Shown: positions 19,254 through 28,300, numbered from the stretch's first letter. The stretch is DNA of 59,544 nt from DATDEW01 sp046590205 (GCA_046590205.1 JBKJTT010000008.1:1-59544); one strand, 5' to 3'. A program made the numbers and translations. Notes: generated by a model not told the origin, from the sequence alone.

Positions 19254-19958
19254 TTAATATGCAAAATAGACGTTGCCCTCTTCAACAGTGAAGAATTCTG
19301 AATCCTTCGCTTTGATTTTCCGCGCCGGCTCGAAGCGAAGGAAGGTCGGGTCGAACCCACTACCTATTCTCCAGAAATCACAGCAGCCACCGTGCATCTT
19401 CTTACTATCAACTGCTTCAAACATTTTTTTCATCGTCATCTCTACGTCTTTGCTTGTCGATAGTAATACCCAATCAATTCGATGAACACGGTTTGGATGA
19501 CGAGCTGATGTATCACCGATATAAGAAGTATCTTGAGCAATGACGATGCGAGTCGGCTCGGTCTCGAAAGTTATGGATGTGCTACTGATCGAAAGGGAAT
19601 CGCCATATAATGAAGAGGTGATATCCTTCAGCGAATTGGTTGTATAGACCATCTCTCGCAAGACGGCTCCGTAACCCTGTAAAATATATGAGTCGTCGTT
19701 TTCGATTTGAAATGGCATCCGAAAAAGGATGAGCGAGCCGTTTTGGAGTTTGACGGAGTCCTCGAAGTAGCCAAGCGGGTCTCGTGGTCCGGGTGTTACG
19801 ACGAAGCCCTTCTTCGTAAAAGAGCGTGACAACGAATCCAGCTTATTCGTCACAAAAACGAGCTTTTTGAGGGCAAGAGTCGGCTTCCCTTGTGGATAGG
19901 CAGAAGAGCTGAAAATAAAGCAAAATGAGGCAAATAGTATGGTAAGATATTGTTTTAT
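19254..19958 (-). CDS. Exported protein of unknown function, apparently with an ATA start
   Basis: I do not recognise the family. The nearest conventional start is GTG 19853 (199 residues), which leaves no export signal. In the same frame, upstream to a stop at 19983-19985, the sequence encodes IKQYLTILFASFCFIF, then SSSAYPQG: a textbook signal peptide if the leading ATA (19956-19958) is read as the initiator. No ATG, GTG or TTG occurs in that stretch. I therefore place the start at 19958 (234 residues). The mature part contains many short charged/hydroxyl-rich segments and a GGCCDFW motif near the C-terminus. It is first in a seven-gene minus-strand run. Alternatives: start codon mutated, an error in the sequence, or real GTG initiation. 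Confidence 0.55.
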   Translation of the reverse strand: MKQYLTILFASFCFIFSSSAYPQGKPTLALKKLVFVTNKLDSLSRSFTKKGFVVTPGPRDPLGYFEDSVKLQNGSLILFRMPFQIENDDSYILQGYGAVLREMVYTTNSLKDITSSLYGDSLSISSTSITFETEPTRIVIAQDTSYIGDTSARHPNRVHRIDWVLLSTSKDVEMTMKKMFEAVDSKKMHGGCCDFWRIGSGFDPTFLRFEPARKIKAKDSEFFTVEEGNVYFAY

Positions 19959-20120
19959 AACGACTTGTTGCTGTATTAATTGTTAATTACCGAAATGTTT
20001 AATGGCACTTTCGCCTTAACACCTCTGTTTTCATAAGATACCAATGATGACACATCTGTCGCACATACCTAAATCTACCCAAAAGTTGTTTAATATCAAT
20101 CACTAAAGAGGATTACAACT

Positions 20121-20399
20121 ATGAGAATGATCTCAAAGGACAAAGAACTCGTACCCGGCACCGAAGAACCATCAATCAAGATCGCAACGCCTCTCTCACG
20201 CTTGCAGGTCGCTATGGTTCAGGAATTGCTTCGTGATACAGGTTGGAAGTATTCCGACAAGCTTCACGGTCATGCAACGGCTACTGCTATTCGTCCGATA
20301 TTCAAAGTTACGCTATTTCAAGCGAAGGTCGGCTTAAAACGTAGTGAAGTTATCGATAAGTTGAAGAAAACTGTCGGTGCAGTAAAGATAGAGAAGTAA
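20121..20399 (+). CDS. Small basic protein of unknown function
   Basis: 92 residues, starts MRMISKDKELVPG. I recognise no family. No signal peptide or membrane segment; it is rich in Lys/Arg and predicted cytoplasmic. The region 25-92 could form a small alpha/beta fold (LSRLQVAMVQELLRDTGW, a short strand FKVTLFQAKV, then SEVIDKLKKTVG). AGAGG lies about 8 nt before the ATG, a possible weak ribosome binding site, which is uncommon in this window. The acyltransferase gene begins 19 bp downstream. The 160 bp upstream contain no TAnnTTTG element. Confidence 0.6.
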   Translation: MRMISKDKELVPGTEEPSIKIATPLSRLQVAMVQELLRDTGWKYSDKLHGHATATAIRPIFKVTLFQAKVGLKRSEVIDKLKKTVGAVKIEK

Positions 20400-20418
20400 T
20401 CTTCGTACCAAATTAGCC

Positions 20419-21624
20419 GTGGCAGAACAAAGCAATACGCGCCTTCGGCTTGATACCATTGACGTACTTCGCGGCATAGCCGCACTTTCTGTCGCGCTTT
20501 ACCATATATGGGGGCATGACGGAGCGTACGCCCTTCCTTCGATTGGTGTCGTACCTCAAACGCTAAACCCGACGTTTTTTGATTACATCATTTCTCCGTT
20601 TCGTTGGGGGTATTTAGGTGTATCGCTCTTCCTTGTGCTTTCTGGTTTTTGTATTCATCTTCCGTACGCACGTAAAAATCAAGAGAAAGGTGATTACGCT
20701 TTCCATCCTCGTCAATTCTTTGCACGAAGAATATGGCGGCTTTATCCTGCTTATATCGTTGCAGTCGTAGGTACGGCGATCGTTCTTTGGATAGCACAAA
20801 GCTTCCCTTCGTTAAAGGTAGCCGAGAAGATGCAAATCCCGACATTTACTGATGTCATTGGTCATCTGACGATGGCTCATGGTTTTATCGAGGATCAGTT
20901 CTATTCTATTGTTTCTGTATTCTGGTCGCTATCGCTTGAATTTCAACTCTATCTTCTCTACCCGCTCTTCCTCTTTCTTTTCAGAAAAATGGGGACGTTC
21001 CGAGCAGTAGCTCTATTAACAATAGTCTCTATTGTTTGGCGCTATTGTGCTATTACATATTTTGATAACGGACTTATTTCCATTGCAACGCAAGGTCCGT
21101 ACACACTGATGGGTAATGTACTGGCGCGAATGCCCGAGTGGCTCTTCGGTGCGCTTGTGGCGGAGTTATTGCTTTCTAAAAAGAATGTGATGAGTTCTCT
21201 TGCATCAATATCCTCTGTTGTAATAGTCATCGCAGCAGCGATACTTACAACACTACATCAAGAACTTTGGGTAGCGACGGATATACTTTTCGGGATTGGT
21301 TTTGCCCTACTTGTATTCTTCGTTGCATTCAGGGAATATTCATCAACGAAAGAAGTAAGCCGCTCTTTCTTATTCAGATGGTTTGTGAAGATAGGGGTGA
21401 TTAGTTACTCGCTTTATCTCTTCCATCTCCAAATAAGTTGGATCATTGAGACACAGCTTGGCGTCGAACCCGGGAATGTAGCATATATGTTCATTCGCTT
21501 CGGTTGGCTCTTGCTTTCGATTATACCTATACTCTACTTATACAAGTTTATCGAGAAGCCGTTCTTGAAACCGCCGAAGACGGGGAGTACACTCTACCCT
21601 ATCTATAAAATACTCAACGGCTAA
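20419..21624 (+). CDS. Membrane acyltransferase 3 (OafA/WecH family)
   Basis: 401 residues from GTG. The N-terminal motif IDVLRGIAALSVALYHIWGH carries the catalytic-type His of acyltransferase 3 proteins, followed by about ten hydrophobic segments and the family-like LGVSLFLVLSGFCI, FFARRIWRLYPAYI and FWSLSLEFQLYLLYPL. These inner-membrane enzymes transfer acetyl or other acyl groups to sugars of O-antigen, exopolysaccharide or other envelope glycans. No glycan-biosynthesis neighbours reveal the acceptor. It ends directly against the convergent peroxidase gene with zero spacing. Confidence 0.88.
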   Translation: MAEQSNTRLRLDTIDVLRGIAALSVALYHIWGHDGAYALPSIGVVPQTLNPTFFDYIISPFRWGYLGVSLFLVLSGFCIHLPYARKNQEKGDYAFHPRQFFARRIWRLYPAYIVAVVGTAIVLWIAQSFPSLKVAEKMQIPTFTDVIGHLTMAHGFIEDQFYSIVSVFWSLSLEFQLYLLYPLFLFLFRKMGTFRAVALLTIVSIVWRYCAITYFDNGLISIATQGPYTLMGNVLARMPEWLFGALVAELLLSKKNVMSSLASISSVVIVIAAAILTTLHQELWVATDILFGIGFALLVFFVAFREYSSTKEVSRSFLFRWFVKIGVISYSLYLFHLQISWIIETQLGVEPGNVAYMFIRFGWLLLSIIPILYLYKFIEKPFLKPPKTGSTLYPIYKILNG

Positions 21625-23535
21625 TTAATACGAGCCACCGATAGGACGGCTGGCAAGTTCGCGTTTATTGAATCTCGGAAGTGAGTTCGGGTGCTTCATT
21701 CGGATATGCGTCGAATCTGTCAGTGTGTGCATAAAAGCAATGATGTCCGCCATCTCTTGCTTCGAGAGATTGAGATTATCAGCAGGAAGTGTTTGATTCG
21801 GAACGTCATGCCCCACGCCTGCTCCGCCGCCATGATTATAAAAATCCATTACTTCTTGAAGCGTTTTGTACGCTCCGTTGTGCATGTAGGGAGAAGTAAG
21901 TGCAATGTTGCGAAGTGTAGGGGTTTTGAATCCAAATTTGTTAAGCGTGATACCATCAATCGCTGATTTGCCGAGGTCAGTGTCGAGCTTTCCTCTGATC
22001 GTGTCAGGTCGTTCAAGCACCCCAAGTATCTCAAACTCACTCTTATCATAGATAGGCGGCACAGTGCCGTTAAAGAGCGGGACGAAATGACATGATGCAC
22101 ACTTACCTTTCCCGGTGAATAGATTGAAGCCACGTTTTACCGCATCATCAAGTGTGCTTGTCTCTTTGCGGATATACCTGTCGAAGGGCGAGTCCATCGA
22201 AACAAGTGAGCGCACAAATGCAGCGATAGCCGACTTAAGATTTGTCTCCGTCAAACTTTCTTGCTTTGCGAACGCATCATCGAAGAGGTAGAGATACTCA
22301 TCACTTCCTTTGAGCTTCTCTATTATCTGCTGGGTAGAAGTATTAAATTCTTTATGACTGTTCATCACAGCAACGACCTGATCTTCAAGAAATACGACAC
22401 GTGAGTCGTAGAAGTATGAACGCTGCAATGCGGCATTGAGGATGGTCGGTGAGTTTCTTCCGACATTACCTTCAAAATCAAGCGCAACACTTTTTGCTTT
22501 TCCGTCGGTGAATGCAAGTTCAGGTCTATGGCAAGATGCACACGCACGTTCGTTATTTGCGGAAAGAATAGGATCAAAGAAAAGCAGTTTTCCAAGCTCG
22601 GTGATCTTTTTATTTGTCGTAGGTGTACCACTTGACTTATAGTATTCTGCCATGAACGAGGACTTCCCGAAGACAGAACCGCTCACTGCTTTAACACCCA
22701 TTGTAGCTGTATTCACGAACTCTGGCTCAAGTCCGGCAATAGCAATGCTAATCGGGTGTAAATGCTCGCGCAAAAAAGTTAGTCTATCGAAAGAGAGAAA
22801 ATCAGGATGGTTTAATGCAAGCGCGGCTTTATCAAGTTTTGTTAAAACATCTGCAAACTTCTCGTTTGAACTTGTAGATGAATATGTCCGAAGAACATCA
22901 CGCACGGAGCCAAGTGCAACAGATGATTCTTTAAGCGATGTCCCTGCGACGAGTGCGTCGAAACCGGTTATTCCGAGAGTTGAGATACGGATCATCTCTT
23001 CGGAGAGAGCACTGAAGATATGTTCATCAATGAATGGCGTAACTTCTGCTAATTTGCCAAGCTTAATGCTGTTGCCAATTAGGTCTTTGCTTTGGAAGCG
23101 GAGTAATGCACTATCAGATTGGTCATATTCCGGATAGAGTATAGACTCGATTACTTGCAGTCCTTGAGCACGCATGACTATCTGGTTTGGGTCATTCTCT
23201 TCTACTTCATCACGAGCCGCGCCATTGATTGATTTTGCTGTCCCAGGGGAGTAATGCTCTGTGAACATCTCAATGCGTTTATACGCAATACGTGCATTAG
23301 CAAAGTCCTCGCGCGTTTGCTCAAGATGTCCAGGGGTATTTGCGAGAGTAACTACCGATGAGTGGAGTGTCTTGAGAGAACTCTCAAATGCAGAAATATT
23401 ATTGATATACTCTTTGCGTACTTGTTCACCCAAGGAAACAGTAATATCTTTACTTTCTCCTCGCGAAGAAAGTAGAAGGTAGCTCAAAAATGCAAAAGAT
23501 ACAAGCCCAACGATAGATAAATAGAGTTTCGACAT
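21625..23535 (-). CDS. Di-heme cytochrome c peroxidase (MauG/CcpA family) with imelysin-like N-terminal domain
   Basis: 636 residues. A single N-terminal hydrophobic segment (residues 4-24) exports or anchors it. Residues ~30-275 are helical and contain GLQVIESILYPEY, resembling the GxHxIE motif of imelysin-like (peptidase M75) proteins but with Gln in place of His. Residues ~300-620 form the di-heme domain: two CASCH heme-binding motifs (in ERACASCHRPELAFTDG and KGKCASCHFVPLF), then KTPTLRNIALTSPYMHNGAYKTL with conserved distal residues. MauG/CcpA proteins reduce hydrogen peroxide or oxidise protein substrates in the periplasm. Compared with ~330-residue CcpA it is nearly double length because of the fused domain. 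A strong hairpin lies 16 bp upstream of its ATG. Confidence 0.85.
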   Translation of the reverse strand: MSKLYLSIVGLVSFAFLSYLLLSSRGESKDITVSLGEQVRKEYINNISAFESSLKTLHSSVVTLANTPGHLEQTREDFANARIAYKRIEMFTEHYSPGTAKSINGAARDEVEENDPNQIVMRAQGLQVIESILYPEYDQSDSALLRFQSKDLIGNSIKLGKLAEVTPFIDEHIFSALSEEMIRISTLGITGFDALVAGTSLKESSVALGSVRDVLRTYSSTSSNEKFADVLTKLDKAALALNHPDFLSFDRLTFLREHLHPISIAIAGLEPEFVNTATMGVKAVSGSVFGKSSFMAEYYKSSGTPTTNKKITELGKLLFFDPILSANNERACASCHRPELAFTDGKAKSVALDFEGNVGRNSPTILNAALQRSYFYDSRVVFLEDQVVAVMNSHKEFNTSTQQIIEKLKGSDEYLYLFDDAFAKQESLTETNLKSAIAAFVRSLVSMDSPFDRYIRKETSTLDDAVKRGFNLFTGKGKCASCHFVPLFNGTVPPIYDKSEFEILGVLERPDTIRGKLDTDLGKSAIDGITLNKFGFKTPTLRNIALTSPYMHNGAYKTLQEVMDFYNHGGGAGVGHDVPNQTLPADNLNLSKQEMADIIAFMHTLTDSTHIRMKHPNSLPRFNKRELASRPIGGSY

Positions 23536-23550
23536 AGCTTACGTAAGAAC

Positions 23551-23584
23551 AAAAGTGCTGCCGCGGATTAACCGACGGCAGCAC
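23551..23584 (-). terminator. Terminator-like intercistronic hairpin
   Basis: On the minus strand a perfect 9-bp stem GTGCTGCCG / CGGCAGCAC (plus-strand bases 23555-23563 and 23576-23584) is extended by an internal CGG/CCG pairing and followed by TTTTGTTC. It sits 27 bp after the stop of the PhoX-like gene and only 16 bp before the peroxidase ATG, leaving almost no room for a separate promoter. It may attenuate or partly terminate transcription into the peroxidase gene. Confidence 0.7.
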
Positions 23585-23610
23585 AAAAAAATGAAAACCA
23601 GAACAAGAAC

Positions 23611-25032
23611 TTAGCGAGGTAAGCCCTTCACAAGAATAATCTGACTTGCTTGTGCTTCGTTTGGACGTTTTGTGCCGCCGTCAGGATTTTTGTACGCATC
23701 GCCGTTCCATGTATGTGGTTGTACACAGATCAAGAACGTATTGTCTATACCCATCATGCTAGATACGTCAATCATCGCTCCGTATTCCCATGACCCAAAT
23801 TTTGAATCACCGCCAACATTGTACTTTGCATCACCGCGTTTATGGTCAAGTTCCATGACAACTGACATTGCTTTCGTACTTAAGTTATACTGATAGATAT
23901 AGGCATCGTGGGTTTCATCGCCATAACCGTTCGGATCTTCCTGAATATAAAGGTAATTAGAAGTTACACAAACGTTATCCGGATTCTGGAATTTATCAGC
24001 CATACCCGGACGGATATCACCATCGATGATACACTCGATTGTACCTTTTGAAGGATCGCTTGCGTCAAGTGTCAACTTGTATGCACGACCATATTTCGTG
24101 CGAGAGTAGTCAGCATTCACGCCTGTATTATTTTGACCAGTTACGACGAAATATACCTCACGCCCTGTACCGCCTTTGCGATAATCTGCGTCCTCAACTC
24201 TGCCGAACTTCATCGCATTCAAAGCTGGTACAACTTCTTCGTTCATCTGTTTACCAGTTTTTGATTGGACATTGTCAACTAACTTGAACGTGACCGGATA
24301 GCTTGTGCCTGCAACCATATCACGCTCTTTAATATTGCCATTATCAAGGCAAAGTAGGTGGTAGCTTCCACCGGAAAGATCGCCTACAGTGTTTGATACA
24401 TAGAGGCCTACCTGTCCGCCACCGGGACCTGAATCATCATCAAGCGTAAGGATTACAGTTTTTCCTGAGTAAGCATTTTTTGGCAAGGGAAGCGCATTCT
24501 CTCCGCTATAGCGGCTTAGTGCAGGAAGTGTTTGCGAGGTGTTAAGTGCTCCGTTAGGATTCACTGCATGTGTCATTGATTCTTCACCGCTTTCGCCGCA
24601 TGTGAGGAATGTCGGTCCGAAGCCATGCTCGTCCGGTGTTGCAAGCGTAGCAGAGCAAAGACGCCATTGACCGCCGTCAGAGTTAAGGATGTATTCACCC
24701 TTGGTTGGCTTGAAAGTATTATCAAAGGATATACGTGAGACAGAATAGTTATCCTCATGATTAACAATGAAGGTAAAAGTACCATCAGAGTTTTTCAGAA
24801 GTCCTGCACCGTCAGCAGAGCCACCAAATATGAAGCTTGGTGAACCGGAAAGATCATCATCGCTGGAAATGATAGAGAATACCTCAACTCCTGAGGGTAA
24901 GCCCTTTACAAGAGCCGGAGTGACAGAGTGATTCTTTAATTCAACTTTTGGGGTATCAATTGTTTCTTCGCTGCATGAACCGAGAAAAAGCCCGGCAGCA
25001 GCTAAAATGAGTAGTCTCGAAATACTTTTCAT
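23611..25032 (-). CDS. PhoX/DUF839-like lipoprotein
   Basis: 473 residues. The start MKSISRLLILAAAGLFLGSC ends in a lipobox, so it is a lipoprotein with Cys20 as the lipid site. The remainder is beta-rich. TFTFIVNHEDNY, FGPTFLTCGESGEES and FQNPDNVCVTSNYLYIQED resemble the Ca-dependent PhoX (DUF839) beta-propeller phosphatases, where equivalent segments bind metal. Phosphatase activity is inference, and a different beta-propeller is possible. It lies upstream of the di-heme peroxidase on the same strand, separated by a strong hairpin. The 185 bp upstream (25033-25217) hold CATCTTTG, one mismatch from TAnnTTTG, on the minus strand, but nothing firmer. Confidence 0.55.
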   Translation of the reverse strand: MKSISRLLILAAAGLFLGSCSEETIDTPKVELKNHSVTPALVKGLPSGVEVFSIISSDDDLSGSPSFIFGGSADGAGLLKNSDGTFTFIVNHEDNYSVSRISFDNTFKPTKGEYILNSDGGQWRLCSATLATPDEHGFGPTFLTCGESGEESMTHAVNPNGALNTSQTLPALSRYSGENALPLPKNAYSGKTVILTLDDDSGPGGGQVGLYVSNTVGDLSGGSYHLLCLDNGNIKERDMVAGTSYPVTFKLVDNVQSKTGKQMNEEVVPALNAMKFGRVEDADYRKGGTGREVYFVVTGQNNTGVNADYSRTKYGRAYKLTLDASDPSKGTIECIIDGDIRPGMADKFQNPDNVCVTSNYLYIQEDPNGYGDETHDAYIYQYNLSTKAMSVVMELDHKRGDAKYNVGGDSKFGSWEYGAMIDVSSMMGIDNTFLICVQPHTWNGDAYKNPDGGTKRPNEAQASQIILVKGLPR

Positions 25033-25217
25033 ATTGTTACTAAGTGAGTTGTTAATTGGGTAGCTATAGTTTGACTACAAAGATGGCACATTGGCGTTAC
25101 CGTAGTATTTCCTGAATATATCCGGTAGGTCAATTAGCTGTTACCTAAAATTAACATGCCTTTGCAGGGAGCCGTATCTTGTGGTTTAAGCGTTACATAC
25201 CCATACCATAATCCTTT

Positions 25218-27452
25218 TTGGTGAACGGAGAATTAGATCACATATCGCAGCGAGCCGAGCATATTTATAACCGTTTCATTCGAGGCGGCGGGTTAAAAAC
25301 CTTTCTCAAAGGTTTTTACGGGTTGTTGGCATTTATCATTCTGCTCGTTATTGATCTTGTTGCTCATTCGCTCAAGACACTGCAAGGTCCGACACTTGAT
25401 CTTATCCGTACATTTTTGCAAGCGATCGCACTCTTCTATTGGGGTAGGGCACTTTCGACGATGTACTTCCGCCACAAGGACCTCTCACTGCGTGTTGGCA
25501 AACCCGAAGCAAGTACGATACCCGTTAAAGGGTTGCGATGGTTCACGTTCTTGCTTATCGTTGGGTGTGTCTTCGCATTCTTGCCTACTCTTTTTAATCT
25601 ACAGCTCACCGAGACTTACGTTGCGAAGTCGCCGAGCACCATCGTAACACTTACGATCATCAATGCCGTCTGGATAGCCGGCGCGAGCGTGATGATATGG
25701 TCGTTCATCAAAATGATCTATCTCTGGCAGCATACTCGTGAAGTGCAGATGCGGCTTGCGCTCTGGTTCGTGCCGATGATACTCCTAAGTGTCTATAACT
25801 ACCTTTTCTTGAAGGGTACATTCCCCGATGAAGCGATTTATGTTATTATCCATCTTGCACTTCGCTCACTTATCATCTTTGCTACACTGTTTCTCTGGTA
25901 TAAAATACCATGGATACCCCATATCTCAAGTGCAGCGAAGAACAAAGTTATTCTTTTTAGTACGACAGGGTTCTTGTTGACAGTCGGTGCATTCTTTCTC
26001 TATTCAACAGACACACCTGATAACCTCCTGCGTAATTATGCAATGATACTCCATAGTGTCATCGGCGGTTTCTTCTTGGGGCTTGCATCTTACTTTGGGT
26101 TGGTGTTCTTTAATGCGCTCTTTACACTCTCAAGCACAGAACTTGTCGAGCGCCGTCAGCAAGAGGTACAATCACTTGCAAAGCTGACACGCTTTAGTTC
26201 TGATGTTTTGACAAGCGACCTCTTGCTCGACATCCCGAAACTTGCCGACCAGATAACAATACTTGCCCGCGAAGCAACGAAATCCGATTGTGCATGGCTT
26301 GAGCTTACGATGCGCCCGGTCATTGGTACATCTGTTACCGAAGAGATGTACCGCTCGTATGACGGGATCTCGGCTGAATCAGCGCTTGCAATATCGAATG
26401 ATACATTCTCCGGTGCAGATGTAAGCATTTCAAATGGTCTTATTGAGATGCAGGAGGCGATCGTGGTGAACTCGAAGGAGTTTTTGCCTGATACCGAAGA
26501 GTATGATAGCATCAAGCCACGTTCGCTTCTAGCGATACCGCTTATGCACAAAGCACAGATGCGCGGTGCACTGTATGTTGCAAAAGAGAAAGAGTACGGA
26601 TTCGATGATGAAGACGTAACCGTGCTCACAGCGTTCAGCGACATTGCTTCGCTTGCATTTGATACGGCACGTCTCTTGACGGATTCTATCGAGAAGCAAA
26701 AGTTCGACGGCGAGCTTCGCGCGGCGCGTGTGATGCAGCAGAGCTTGCTCCCCTCAGCAGAGAACATACCGAAGCATCCGGAATATCAGATCGATGCACT
26801 CTCGATACCTGCATACGAGGTCGGCGGTGATTACTATGACTTCCTGAATTTATGGGATGGTTCACAACTTGTTATCACAGGTGACGTATCAGGCAAGGGT
26901 ATCTCTGCTTCTATTTTTATGGCAGAGGTTAAAGGTATCGTGCAGGCGCTTGCGCCGCAGCAGGCAACGATACGAGAACTACTCGTCGCGACAAACGATG
27001 CGGTTATGCGCAACGTATCGAAGAATGCAACGTCGCGTTCATTCGTGACGCTTGCGGCAGTCTCTATTAAAGACGGCTACGTGCATTATTGCCGTGCGGG
27101 GCATACACCGCTTTTGCATTTCTCGGCTAATGGTGAATTTAGGTATCATCAGCCGAAGGGTATGGGAATTGGCTTCGTCAAACGTGCTCTTTTCGATCAA
27201 GTTCTTGAAGAAGACGAGTTTCTTTTAGCCCGAGGCGAAACGCTTGTACTCTTTAGTGATGGCATCACAGAGATACGAAATGAAGCCGGTGAAGAACTTG
27301 GCTACAAACGATTTGCAGAGATAGTGCGCTCGGCGCGCTTTGAAGATGAAGTTGAAAAGATGAAAGACAGAATACTCAAGAACGTGCTGGATTTCTCCGG
27401 CGCGATGAATTTCTTCGATGATGCGACGTTCGTGATCATCAGAAGAGTGTAG
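25218..27452 (+). CDS. Membrane-anchored GAF-PP2C (SpoIIE/RsbU-type) serine phosphatase
   Basis: 744 residues; TTG 25218 or the adjacent GTG 25221 could start it. Residues ~35-335 contain about eight hydrophobic segments. A GAF-type domain follows (~345-500; ESALAISNDTF, LLAIPLMHKAQMRGALYV), then a PP2C domain (~525-744) with AARVMQQSLLPS, EVGGDYYDF, ITGDVSGKGISASIFMAE, and LVLFSDGITEIRN. The Asp residues of GGDYYDF, GDVSGKG and the C-terminal FFDDATFV bind catalytic metals. Enzymes of this kind dephosphorylate a STAS-domain anti-anti-sigma factor, and a STAS and an anti-sigma-type kinase gene follow directly. The membrane part presumably senses an envelope signal. Confidence 0.9.
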   Translation: MVNGELDHISQRAEHIYNRFIRGGGLKTFLKGFYGLLAFIILLVIDLVAHSLKTLQGPTLDLIRTFLQAIALFYWGRALSTMYFRHKDLSLRVGKPEASTIPVKGLRWFTFLLIVGCVFAFLPTLFNLQLTETYVAKSPSTIVTLTIINAVWIAGASVMIWSFIKMIYLWQHTREVQMRLALWFVPMILLSVYNYLFLKGTFPDEAIYVIIHLALRSLIIFATLFLWYKIPWIPHISSAAKNKVILFSTTGFLLTVGAFFLYSTDTPDNLLRNYAMILHSVIGGFFLGLASYFGLVFFNALFTLSSTELVERRQQEVQSLAKLTRFSSDVLTSDLLLDIPKLADQITILAREATKSDCAWLELTMRPVIGTSVTEEMYRSYDGISAESALAISNDTFSGADVSISNGLIEMQEAIVVNSKEFLPDTEEYDSIKPRSLLAIPLMHKAQMRGALYVAKEKEYGFDDEDVTVLTAFSDIASLAFDTARLLTDSIEKQKFDGELRAARVMQQSLLPSAENIPKHPEYQIDALSIPAYEVGGDYYDFLNLWDGSQLVITGDVSGKGISASIFMAEVKGIVQALAPQQATIRELLVATNDAVMRNVSKNATSRSFVTLAAVSIKDGYVHYCRAGHTPLLHFSANGEFRYHQPKGMGIGFVKRALFDQVLEEDEFLLARGETLVLFSDGITEIRNEAGEELGYKRFAEIVRSARFEDEVEKMKDRILKNVLDFSGAMNFFDDATFVIIRRV

Positions 27453-27504
27453 ATGCAAGCATCAGTGCGTAACACAACGGTTTGAAATATAGTATAAGAC
27501 AACA

Positions 27505-27873
27505 ATGGCAACACAACAGACACGCTTTACGGTAATCGGCAATGACAATGCTGATGGTATTCATACCGCCGCTTTATCAGGGCAGCTTGATGCGCATACC
27601 GCGCCCGACCTCGAGAAATATCTTGAGCATATGATACGTACCGAAGGCAAAAAGAATGTTGTACTTGATTTCACTACACTTGAGTATATCTCAAGCGCAG
27701 GGCTTGGGGTGTTGATGGGATTCATAGAAGATACACGCGAAGACGGCGGCGACATTAAGCTTGCTGCTGTGCCCGAGAAAATATACCATGTACTTGATCT
27801 GCTTGGATTTCCCGTTATCTTCTCTATACTCCCAACCGTAGCAGAAGCAGAAGGAGCTTTCGTTCGTGGCTGA
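27505..27873 (+). CDS. STAS-domain anti-sigma factor antagonist (RsbV/SpoIIAA-like)
   Basis: 122 residues, a single STAS domain. AALSGQLDAHTAPDLEKYL and VVLDFTTLEYISSAGLGVLMGF carry the phosphorylatable Ser in the SSAGLG loop. In partner-switching systems the unphosphorylated form binds the HATPase anti-sigma factor and frees its target; the kinase and phosphatase set its state. It lies 52 bp after the phosphatase gene and overlaps the kinase gene by 8 bp. Confidence 0.9.
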   Translation: MATQQTRFTVIGNDNADGIHTAALSGQLDAHTAPDLEKYLEHMIRTEGKKNVVLDFTTLEYISSAGLGVLMGFIEDTREDGGDIKLAAVPEKIYHVLDLLGFPVIFSILPTVAEAEGAFVRG

Positions 27874-28300
27874 AGAGTTGAAGCACATATTATCCCGCAT
27901 ATTTGCTGCCGATACGAGCGTACTCGTAGATATTCGCTCGTTCGTTGCTGACTTTGCGCGCGAAGCAGGTCTCGGGGCGAAAGAACTCGAGGAGCTTCAG
28001 CTTGCAGTTGATGAAGCAGCAACGAACATCATCAAACATGCGGCGACGATCATGTCATGCTGTATTGATTGTACTTGCGGCATCACTGCTGACCATAAGA
28101 AGGTTGTGTACGAGATCGCATGGGAAGCTGCGGGGCAGTTCTCACCGACCGAACCCCAGAAAGAAAGTATCCTCGAGCGGATCCGCTCCAAGACACCCGG
28201 CGGGCTTGGCATCTTCTTGATGCACCACTTAGTTGATGAAATAGACTACGATTACCGCGACGGCCGCTCCGTTATCCGTCTGGTTAAGAACGTTAAGTAG
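27866..28300 (+). CDS. RsbW/SpoIIAB-like anti-sigma factor serine kinase (HATPase_c)
   Basis: 144 residues from GTG, overlapping the STAS gene by 8 bp. The GHKL ATP-binding motifs are present: N-box DEAATNIIKHA and the G-box region TPGGLGIFLMHHLVDEIDY. Such kinases phosphorylate the STAS partner and sequester a sigma factor or another effector. No sigma factor gene follows, so the released target is encoded elsewhere or is not a sigma factor. Downstream are a structured element (28394-28431) and the lipid methyltransferase gene. Confidence 0.9.
   Translation: MAEELKHILSRIFAADTSVLVDIRSFVADFAREAGLGAKELEELQLAVDEAATNIIKHAATIMSCCIDCTCGITADHKKVVYEIAWEAAGQFSPTEPQKESILERIRSKTPGGLGIFLMHHLVDEIDYDYRDGRSVIRLVKNVK

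Noticed and set aside
26156..26767. 203-codon minus-strand open frame inside the phosphatase gene
   Set aside because: Serine-rich shadow of a well-supported coding region with no motif of its own.
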